Shown here in pieces: positions 1 through 5,837 of a stretch of 15,889 bases of DNA; positions within the stretch are counted from its first letter, which is position 1; every line of letters begins with the position of its first letter. Origin of the DNA: an uncultured Clostridia bacterium (lineage in GTDB: Bacteria > Bacillota > Clostridia > Oscillospirales > CAG-272); assembly GCA_937893945.1 (NCBI GenBank), contig CALCTA010000072.1, positions 1 to 15,889 of the forward strand, read 5' to 3'. A program made the position numbers and the translations under genes. The notes under the pieces were generated by a model that saw nothing but the letters and a program-made list of their open reading frames with translations, was not told where the DNA came from and did not search any database.

Positions 1-659
1 CTCGCAAGACGCTCGTTATATACCTTTGAGAATGAATTATATACCGAGAATGCCGACGAAGCACTGTCATAGACCAATACGTATCTGTCTGAGCAAACTA
101 TGTTCGGAGAATAGTATTCGGTATTACTCTTTAGCGTTCTTCTTCCGCCCGCGGTAAAGACCGACACGGCTGAGGGAGACGCGCTCACCAGACCGCCGCG
201 GTAAAGAGCGAAGGTCTGTCGGCTGTCGGAGTCATAAGAAAGCACCTGATAACTCGGCACCTCGCTATCTGCCGCGGTAGAAAAATCCTTGAGCAGATAG
301 AAGAAATTATCGTAGGTTATCTCCTTATAATTAGTTGCAAGAGATATTATCATAAAGACAATGAGAATAAGCCAGAGGAGTCGCTCCGCTACCTTGTAGA
401 GAGCCGATACGTTAGCGTAGTAGGTATCTCCCGCACCGTTAAAATCCTCATGTCTGAGAACTCTTTCCTTCTGAGGCTCGGGGTTAAAGAAATCGCCCAA
501 CTTACCGAAGTTGTTGAGTATTTTTTCCTTTGTGAGCCGCTCCTTTTTTTCGTTTTGATTGTATTCTGCTCCGTCCGAGGCAGGCGGCGTTTCTTTTTTA
601 TCTTTTTTGGGGATACTTTCTTTGATCTTATCAAACGTATCCTTGAAATTGAATTTCAC
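1..659 (-). CDS. DUF5711-like membrane protein, C-terminus missing at the window edge
   Basis: The first 219 residues are visible; the frame is still open at the left edge. The start is GTG at 659, chosen because AGGAGG lies 7 nt upstream and no ATG fits better. Residues 1-75 are charged, Lys-rich and probably cytoplasmic. One membrane helix follows at about 92-110 (core LLWLILIVFMIISLA). The extracellular part that begins after it has short strands such as YQVLSYDSDSRQTFALYRGG and DRYVLVYDSASSAFSVYN, which resemble beta-propeller blades. This architecture fits the DUF5711 family of Clostridia, whose function is unknown. It is the last visible gene of the ruvC-ecf-truA operon, 33 nt after the truA stop. 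The family call is from memory of its pattern and is less sure than the reading frame. Confidence 0.72.
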   Translation of the reverse strand, partial: MKFNFKDTFDKIKESIPKKDKKETPPASDGAEYNQNEKKERLTKEKILNNFGKLGDFFNPEPQKERVLRHEDFNGAGDTYYANVSALYKVAERLLWLILIVFMIISLATNYKEITYDNFFYLLKDFSTAADSEVPSYQVLSYDSDSRQTFALYRGGLVSASPSAVSVFTAGGRRTLKSNTEYYSPNIVCSDRYVLVYDSASSAFSVYNSFSKVYNERLA

Positions 660-692
660 TTATCTGCCTCCTTTCGCAAAATAGGTCGAGCG

Positions 693-1451
693 TCAATAAA
701 CTACTCTGTTAAGATAAAGTCCTTCAGGCGGAGCTGTACATCCTGCCTGTCTTCTGTCGTGCGCGTCTATTATATGGGGGATATCATCTACGGCTATCTT
801 TCCGTAGGCTACGTCTATCAGCGTTCCCGTAAATATGCGCACCATATTGTAAAGAAAACCGTCGGCGCTTACTCTGAAGGTGATGAGATCTCCCTCTCTT
901 TTCACCTCTGCCTCATACACCTCTCTGACGGTGTCCTTGACAGCAGAATCCGCCGCCATAAAGGATGAAAAATCCTTTTTTCCGACGAGCATAGCCGCCG
1001 CTTTCTTCATATTTTCAAGTCCCTCACCGTCAATAAGCTTCGGGCAATGCCAAGCTCTGCCCTCAAGGAAGGGATCTCGCACCTGACGGTTAAGGATCTT
1101 ATATTCATATTCCTTGTATTTTACGTCATATCGCGGATGAAAGCTATCCTCAACCGCCTCCGCGCTGAATACTGCTATATCCGAGGGCAGCCAATGCGAC
1201 ATTGCCTGCGGTATGCGAGATACGGGAATATTGGTATCGATAAAGCTTTCTTTTTTCTTAGTTACCGCAACGCAGAACTCGTTGGCGTGAACTCCGCTAT
1301 CTGTACGGCTGCAGCCAACTATGTCGCAGTCGTATCCAAACAGCTGCTTTGCCGCCTCGTTAAGCTTTTGCTGGACAGATACACCGTTCGGCTGTACCTG
1401 ATATCCGCAATAAGCGCTTCCAAGGAATGAAAGGCGTAATAAGATCTTCAT
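693..1451 (-). CDS. truA: tRNA pseudouridine synthase A (TruA)
   Basis: TruA converts uridines 38-40 of the tRNA anticodon stem-loop to pseudouridine in the cytoplasm. The 252-aa protein has the usual family length. It starts with the typical strand MKILLRLSFLGSAYCGYQVQ. The catalytic motif GCSRTDSGVHA lies at residues 47-57, with the nucleophile Asp at 51. A later conserved stretch, FRVSADGFLYNMVRIFTGTL, matches the C-terminal half of the fold. The start is ATG at 1451 with AAGGGAGG 4 nt upstream. The gene begins 10 nt after the ecfT stop, so it is probably co-transcribed; the ecfA1-ecfA2-ecfT-truA order is common in Bacillota. Nothing in it looks broken. Confidence 0.96.
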   Translation of the reverse strand: MKILLRLSFLGSAYCGYQVQPNGVSVQQKLNEAAKQLFGYDCDIVGCSRTDSGVHANEFCVAVTKKKESFIDTNIPVSRIPQAMSHWLPSDIAVFSAEAVEDSFHPRYDVKYKEYEYKILNRQVRDPFLEGRAWHCPKLIDGEGLENMKKAAAMLVGKKDFSSFMAADSAVKDTVREVYEAEVKREGDLITFRVSADGFLYNMVRIFTGTLIDVAYGKIAVDDIPHIIDAHDRRQAGCTAPPEGLYLNRVVY

Positions 1452-1461
1452 ACTGCCTCCC

Positions 1462-2280
1462 TTACATAGTATATCCTATCTTCAGAATATTCAGCGCGAC
1501 AAGTCCTGCTCCAAACAGAAGAATGAGGAAAAGAGGGATTATATCGGCAAAGCGAAGCTTTCGCACTGTCATTCTCGTTCTTCCCTCTCCGCCGTTGTAG
1601 CATCTGCATTCCATCGCGGTGGCAAGGTCGCCCGCGCGGTTAAATGCCGATACAAATAGCGGTATCAGGACGGGAACGAGAGCTTTTGCTCTTGATACAA
1701 GGCTTCCGCTTGTAAAATCCGCTCCTCTTGACTTTTGCGCGGTCATTATCCTATCTGTCTCCTCGGTGAGAGTCGGGATAAAGCGCAGAGCTATAGTCAT
1801 CATCATAGCAAAGCTATGCACGGGAACGTGCAGCTTCTTGAGGGGAGAAAGCAGATCCTCGATAGCATTGGTGAGAGCTATCGGCGTTGTCGTATAGGTC
1901 ATAAGCATACTCGTGCCTATAATGAGCGCGGTTATTCTTATCATAATAAACAGCGCCGCATAAATTCCCTCGACGTATATTTTTATAAATTTCCATTCAA
2001 ACAGAAGTTGCTCTCCCGAAGTCCAGAATATATTGAGAGCCGCCGTAAAGCCGAGGACGAACAGCACCGCCTTAAGTCCCTTGAGAACTATGCGGAGCGG
2101 TATTCTTCCAAGCATTACGAGTGCTATTGCCGAAAGGAGCAAAAGCGCGTAGCTCAATACGTTCTTACACATAAAGGAGCAAACTATATACAGTATGGTC
2201 AAGATTATCTTGACGCGCGGGTCGAGCCTGTGCAGCGGCGACTCGGCAGGATAATACTGACCGAATGCAATACTTTTCAT
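1462..2280 (-). CDS. ecfT: Energy-coupling factor transporter transmembrane protein EcfT
   Basis: EcfT is the membrane scaffold that couples the two ATPases EcfA1 and EcfA2 to exchangeable substrate-binding S-components in group II ECF importers for vitamins and metals. The 272-aa protein has the canonical N-terminus (FGQYYPAESPLHRLDPRVK), several hydrophobic segments (about 24-40, 43-57, 70-85, 105-128, 200-213, 246-268) and the cytoplasmic coupling helices. The two Ala-Arg-Gly-type motifs appear as SRG at 184-186 and CRC at 225-227; the second departs from the consensus, but its Arg is kept. The gene lies 24 nt after ecfA2. The stretch before its ATG has no clear Shine-Dalgarno sequence, so translation may depend on coupling to ecfA2. 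No S-component gene is visible here, as expected for a shared module. Confidence 0.95.
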   Translation of the reverse strand: MKSIAFGQYYPAESPLHRLDPRVKIILTILYIVCSFMCKNVLSYALLLLSAIALVMLGRIPLRIVLKGLKAVLFVLGFTAALNIFWTSGEQLLFEWKFIKIYVEGIYAALFIMIRITALIIGTSMLMTYTTTPIALTNAIEDLLSPLKKLHVPVHSFAMMMTIALRFIPTLTEETDRIMTAQKSRGADFTSGSLVSRAKALVPVLIPLFVSAFNRAGDLATAMECRCYNGGEGRTRMTVRKLRFADIIPLFLILLFGAGLVALNILKIGYTM

Positions 2281-2304
2281 CTTTTGTAAAACCCGAAATC
2301 CTTA

Positions 2305-3159
2305 TCAATCTTGGTAGAGCTTCATTATCTCCTCAAAAGCCTCTTCTACGGTAAAGACTGAGGTGTCAAGCTCAATACCCTTATCCTTGAGCGCGAGCAT
2401 CAGTCTCGTTATCTGCGGTACGTCAAGTCCTACTGCCGAGAGCTCGTCTGCTCTTGTAAATATCTCGCGACATTCGCCCTCAAGGAGAATTTTTCCTCCC
2501 GACATAACTATAAGTCTGTCGCAGTAGCGTGCCATATCCTCCATACTATGACTTACGATAAGCACCGTGCTTCCGCTCTTTTTTTGATATTCGACTATAT
2601 TGTTGAATATCGCGTCTCTTCCACGGGGGTCAAGTCCAGCGGCAGGCTCGTCAAGTATGAGAAGCTCGGGGCGCATGGCAATTATTCCCGCAATCGCCGC
2701 TCTTCTCTTTTGTCCACCCGAGAGGTCAAAGGGAGATTTATCAAGAAGGTCTCGCTCAAGTCCGACGAAATCCGCCGCCTCAAGAACTCTCTCGTTTATC
2801 TCTTCGTCACTAAGTCCCATATTCTTAGGGCCGTAGGCGATATCCTTATAGATAGTCTCCTCAAAAAGCTGATACTCAGGATATTGCATCACAAGTCCTA
2901 CTCGAAAGCGTATCTTGTTGATATCCTTAGGTCTTGCCCAGATATCAGCTCCGTCAAGCAGAACTCTGCCCTCGTACGGTTTTAGCAGACCGTTGAACAT
3001 CTGCACGAGAGTAGATTTTCCGGATCCCGTATGCCCTATAAGTCCCGTTACCGTACCGCTTTGTATATTCAGATCAATACCGTCAAGCGCCTTTATCTCG
3101 TAAGGCGTTTTTCTGGCGTGAAAATAGCTTAAATTTTCAACCGTTATCTTATCTGACAT
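2305..3159 (-). CDS. ecfA2: Energy-coupling factor transporter ATPase EcfA2
   Basis: This is one of the two ATPase subunits of the ECF importer; it pairs with EcfA1 on the cytoplasmic face of EcfT. The 284-aa ABC domain is complete: Walker A GHTGSGKS at 42-49, Q-loop Gln92 in MQYPEYQLFEETI, signature LSGGQ at 146-150, Walker B LLILDEP at 166-172 with catalytic Glu171, and H-loop His204. The QYPEYQLFEET stretch is typical of EcfA2 rather than EcfA1. The start is ATG at 3159 with AAAGGAAG about 5 nt upstream. It follows the ecfA1 stop by 11 nt and precedes ecfT by 24 nt. The C-terminal region after about 235 is the usual helical extension of ECF ATPases. Confidence 0.95.
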   Translation of the reverse strand: MSDKITVENLSYFHARKTPYEIKALDGIDLNIQSGTVTGLIGHTGSGKSTLVQMFNGLLKPYEGRVLLDGADIWARPKDINKIRFRVGLVMQYPEYQLFEETIYKDIAYGPKNMGLSDEEINERVLEAADFVGLERDLLDKSPFDLSGGQKRRAAIAGIIAMRPELLILDEPAAGLDPRGRDAIFNNIVEYQKKSGSTVLIVSHSMEDMARYCDRLIVMSGGKILLEGECREIFTRADELSAVGLDVPQITRLMLALKDKGIELDTSVFTVEEAFEEIMKLYQD

Positions 3160-3170
3160 TTTATCTTCCT

Positions 3171-4034
3171 TTACTGCTTTTTAAGAGAACGCTCTATCAG
3201 CAGAGCGCAATCCTCAAGAGAGACACACTCGCCCTCAAGTGATATTCCCGCCGCTCTGAGCTTATGGACAAGCTCGGTACATTGAGGGATAGCAAGTCCG
3301 CACTCGCGAAGCATCTCCTCTTTTTCAAAAACCTCGGACGGTGTTCCGTCGAGTATGAGCCTGCCGTCGTCAAGCACAATAACTCTGTCGGCTCTTGCCG
3401 CCTCGTCCATATAGTGCGTTATCATTATGACCGTTATGCCCTTATCGCGATTAAGTCGCTCTATAGCCTCCATAACGTCCTTTCGTCCAAGAGGATCGAG
3501 CATAGCCGTGGATTCATCAAAAATGATACATTCGGGCATCATTGCCATAACACCCGCTATCGCCACTCTTTGCTTCTGTCCGCCCGAAAGTCTGTGAGGC
3601 TCGTGCTTTGCATACTCGGTCATTCCTACGTATCGGAGCACCTCGTCAACTCTTTTTCTTATATCGGCAGGGCGGACGCCTAAATTTTCAGGGCCGAAGG
3701 CAACGTCATCCTCAACGATAGTCGCTACGAGCTGATTGTCGGGGTTCTGAAATACCATTCCCACGGTTTTGCGAAGCGCAAGGATATCCTCATCACTCAT
3801 ATTCTCGTCGGATACGTCCTTACCGCCTACGTATATCTTACCCTCGGTGGGTGTCAAAATTATATTGAGAAGCTTTGCAAGAGTTGATTTTCCGGAGCCG
3901 TTATGTCCGAGTATCGCCACGAACTCACCCTTGTTTATCTCAAATGAGATATTCTTAAGCGCCTTGTGTCCGTTCGCTTCATCCTCGTCGTAAAGGTAGG
4001 AAAGATTTTCTACTTTTATAAAGGTTTCTGCCAT
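3171..4034 (-). CDS. ecfA1: Energy-coupling factor transporter ATPase EcfA1
   Basis: EcfA1 is the partner ATPase of EcfA2. The 287-aa protein has Walker A GHNGSGKS at 43-50, Q-loop Gln96 in FQNPDNQLV, signature LSGGQ at 149-153, Walker B CIIFDES at 169-175 with Glu174, and H-loop His207. FDESTAMLDP instead of LDEP is a hallmark of EcfA1. The start is ATG at 4034, giving MAETFIKVENLSYLYD, with AAAGGGA upstream. The frame stays open upstream to an ATG at 4139, but that extension would lie inside the methyltransferase gene and matches no family sequence, so I reject it. The gap to the methyltransferase stop is 19 nt. It is the first ECF gene in transcription order. Confidence 0.95.
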   Translation of the reverse strand: MAETFIKVENLSYLYDEDEANGHKALKNISFEINKGEFVAILGHNGSGKSTLAKLLNIILTPTEGKIYVGGKDVSDENMSDEDILALRKTVGMVFQNPDNQLVATIVEDDVAFGPENLGVRPADIRKRVDEVLRYVGMTEYAKHEPHRLSGGQKQRVAIAGVMAMMPECIIFDESTAMLDPLGRKDVMEAIERLNRDKGITVIMITHYMDEAARADRVIVLDDGRLILDGTPSEVFEKEEMLRECGLAIPQCTELVHKLRAAGISLEGECVSLEDCALLIERSLKKQ

Positions 4035-4053
4035 AGTTTCCCTTTCGTTAATA

Positions 4054-4917
4054 TCAGGTCTTCTGCCACCTTGCGCTTGCTCCGCAGGGGATCGCAAGTC
4101 CCGTACTTGTAGCGCGTAGTCCAAGCTCGCGGGATTCAAGCCTACCGCCGTATCTCGATACTACCTTAAGTCCAAGGATATACTGCATAGCGGCAGGAGA
4201 AAGTCCCGTCGTATAAGAATTGACGAGGAAGAAGAGCGGCTCGTCCGAAAGCAAGGAAGATGCGAGTGTGATAAGCTCGTCAACGCTGTCCTCTATCTTC
4301 CACACCTCGCCCGAAGGTCCTCTTCCGTAAGAGGGCGGATCCATTATCACGGCATCGTATTTGTTGCCTCGACGGATCTCACGCTCAACGAACTTCTTGC
4401 AGTCGTCAACTATGTATCTTATAGGCGCGTCTGCAAGTCCCGAGAGTGCCGCATTCTCCTTAGCCTGAGCGACCATTCCCTTTGCCGCGTCAACGTGAAC
4501 GACAGATGCGCCCGCAGCCGCAGCCGCAACGGTAGCACCGCCCGTATATGCAAAGAGATTGAGCACCTTTATCGGTCTACCTGCCTTTTTTATCAACTCC
4601 GAGAACCAATCCCAGTTAGCCGCCTGCTCGGGAAAAAGTCCCGTATGCTTAAAGCCCATGGGTTTTAAGCAAAAGTTCAGACTGCCGTAGCTTATATTCC
4701 AAGTCGCAGGCAGAGTATTTTTACTCCAACCGCCACCACCGCCCGAGGAACGCTTATATATCGCATCAGCGCTCTTCCAAGCCTTGTGCGACGCCGCGTT
4801 CTTCCATATTATCTGCGGATCGGGGCGTCTGAGGATATACTTACCCCAGCGCTCAAGACGCTCTCCGTCAGATGCGTCAAGTAATTCGTAATCCTTCCAA
4901 CCGTCTGCTATCCACAT
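4054..4917 (-). CDS. Class I SAM-dependent methyltransferase, RlmI/RlmK-like
   Basis: This is probably an RNA methyltransferase of the family that contains the 23S rRNA enzymes RlmI and the RlmK half of RlmL (COG1092 type); the target base cannot be read from sequence. The 287-aa protein has the SAM-binding motif I LFAYTGG at 121-127, an acidic motif II at VDAAKGM (142-148), DD at 171-172, and motif IV DPPSYGRG at 193-200. The FKHTGLFPEQAANW stretch before the fold is typical of the family. It is about 100 residues shorter than RlmI and shows no recognizable N-terminal PUA domain. A run of five Gly lies at 59-63. AGGAG is placed 7 nt before the ATG at 4917. It sits 45 nt after ruvC in the same operon. 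Confidence 0.87.
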   Translation of the reverse strand: MWIADGWKDYELLDASDGERLERWGKYILRRPDPQIIWKNAASHKAWKSADAIYKRSSGGGGGWSKNTLPATWNISYGSLNFCLKPMGFKHTGLFPEQAANWDWFSELIKKAGRPIKVLNLFAYTGGATVAAAAAGASVVHVDAAKGMVAQAKENAALSGLADAPIRYIVDDCKKFVEREIRRGNKYDAVIMDPPSYGRGPSGEVWKIEDSVDELITLASSLLSDEPLFFLVNSYTTGLSPAAMQYILGLKVVSRYGGRLESRELGLRATSTGLAIPCGASARWQKT

Positions 4918-4962
4918 ATATCTTCTCCTGTAATTTCAAAAGTAATAGGCTTCTCGCAAGGA

Positions 4963-5463
4963 CTATTTGAGATTATAGTAGCTTGCAAGTTTTGATGCGC
5001 CCGAGTGCGCATGGCAAACGGCTATCGCAAGAGCGTCTGCTGTATCGTCGGGCTTTGGCGGCTTCTGAAGTCCGAGCAGCATAGTTACCATCGTAATGAC
5101 CTGCTTCTTTTCAGCCCTGCCGTATCCAACTACCGCTTGCTTTACTTGAAGCGGTGTGTATTCGGATATCTTGACTCCCTTGCTCTTGGCACACATAAGT
5201 ATAACCCCTCTCGCCTCCGCAACTCTGATACCCGTAGTGATATTGGTGTTAAAGAAAAGCTCCTCTACAGCCATCTCGTCGGGATGATAGGTGTCTATAA
5301 GATGCTCAAGTCCCTTGTATATCAGCAAGAGTCTGTCCTCGGTGGGAGTATGCGCAGGCGTATCTATAGAACCGTATCCGAGCGTAGTCATTTTAGAGCC
5401 GTTATATTCTATTACTCCCCAGCCTACGATAGCAAGTCCGGGGTCAATACCCAAAATGATCAT
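4963..5463 (-). CDS. ruvC: Crossover junction endodeoxyribonuclease RuvC
   Basis: RuvC resolves Holliday junctions by symmetric nicking, in complex with RuvAB. The 166-aa protein matches the usual length. The four acidic active-site residues are visible: Asp7 in GIDPG, Glu67 in AVEELFF, and Asp140 and Asp143 in DDTADALAIAVCH. The start is ATG at 5463 because AGGAGGG sits 5 nt upstream and MIILGIDPG is the family N-terminus. An in-frame ATG at 5508 would place the promoter -10 box inside the gene and is rejected. It is the first gene of the leftward operon and lies divergent to the operon carrying ruvA and ruvB, rather than in the common ruvC-ruvA-ruvB order. Confidence 0.96.
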   Translation of the reverse strand: MIILGIDPGLAIVGWGVIEYNGSKMTTLGYGSIDTPAHTPTEDRLLLIYKGLEHLIDTYHPDEMAVEELFFNTNITTGIRVAEARGVILMCAKSKGVKISEYTPLQVKQAVVGYGRAEKKQVITMVTMLLGLQKPPKPDDTADALAIAVCHAHSGASKLASYYNLK

Positions 5464-5496
5464 TTTCTCCCTCCTGTACAAAATTACCCAAAGTAC

Positions 5497-5525
5497 ATTA
5501 TAGCACATTTTACCTGATAAGTCAA
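5497..5525 (-). promoter_or_regulatory. Sigma-A promoter for the ruvC operon
   Basis: Read on the minus strand, -35 TTGACT (5525-5520) and -10 TATAAT (5502-5497) are separated by exactly 17 bp. Transcription would start near 5490, leaving a leader of about 27 nt that contains the AGGAGGG site of ruvC. This is the only strong promoter seen upstream of the seven leftward genes. No Gram-positive LexA box (CGAAC-N4-GTTCG type) is visible between 5464 and 5627. Confidence 0.85.
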
Positions 5526-5561
5526 ATAAAATTTGCTAAATTGTAAAATTTATAATATATA

Positions 5562-5590
5562 TTTACAAATTATTGATAATATGATAAAAT
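5562..5590 (+). promoter_or_regulatory. Sigma-A promoter for the DUF951-yfhO-ruvAB operon
   Basis: The -35 TTTACA (5562-5567) and -10 TAAAAT (5585-5590) are 17 bp apart, about 38 bp before the ATG of the DUF951 gene. The surrounding DNA is very A/T-rich, so other boxes could be drawn, but this pair has the best match and spacing. The -35 overlaps the right half of a 7-bp inverted repeat, TTGTAAA (5541-5547) and TTTACAA (5562-5568), which could be an operator or chance in A/T-rich DNA. Confidence 0.6.
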
Positions 5591-5627
5591 AATATTAACG
5601 AGTATTTCACGAAAAGCAGGTACTTAT

Positions 5628-5837
5628 ATGAACGTTATAAAATACCGTGTAAACGACGTCATAGAGCTTAAGAAGGAGCATCCTTGCGGCTCAAAGCAAT
5701 TCAAGGTGCTGCGCGTCGGCGGAGTTATGAGAATAGTATGTCTCGGATGCTCAAGAGACATGGATATAGACAGGCTAAAGCTTGAAAAGGCAACGAAAAA
5801 AGTAATCTATTCAGGGGAGGACGGACAAGGTGAATAA
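5628..5837 (+). CDS. DUF951 family protein, small Cys-containing protein
   Basis: This 69-aa protein has the DUF951 pattern: a short strand ending in VNDVIELKKEHPCGS, then FKVLRVGGVMRIVCLGCSRDM, then a basic helix (DRLKLEKATKKVI). The conserved HPCGS (His18, Cys20) and CLGC (Cys38, Cys41) could form a metal site, but that is inference. The family is common in Bacillota as a short single-domain protein of unknown role. The start is ATG at 5628; the upstream GCAGG is only a modest ribosome site. It is the first gene of the rightward operon and its last 8 nt overlap the GTG start of the YfhO-family gene, which suggests translational coupling. Confidence 0.9.
   Translation: MNVIKYRVNDVIELKKEHPCGSKQFKVLRVGGVMRIVCLGCSRDMDIDRLKLEKATKKVIYSGEDGQGE

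Noticed and set aside
450..968. Open frame of 172 codons on the plus strand
   Set aside because: It runs antisense across the 3' end of truA and the start of the DUF5711-type gene, has no ribosome site, and its composition follows the opposite strand's codon pattern.
1462..4034. A substrate-specific ECF importer with its own S-component
   Set aside because: No small hydrophobic S-component gene (RibU, BioY, ThiT, FolT type) is present; the set is the shared group II module.
4035..4139. N-terminal extension of ecfA1
   Set aside because: It would overlap the methyltransferase gene; the family N-terminus and an AAAGGGA site support ATG at 4034.
5005..5517. Open frame of 170 codons antisense to ruvC
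   Set aside because: It lies wholly over ruvC and its promoter, has no ribosome site and no recognizable motif; ruvC has all its active-site residues.
5464..5627. Riboswitch or attenuator upstream of either divergent operon
   Set aside because: The leaders are about 27 and 30-38 nt long, too short for known riboswitches, and no terminator-like stem is present.
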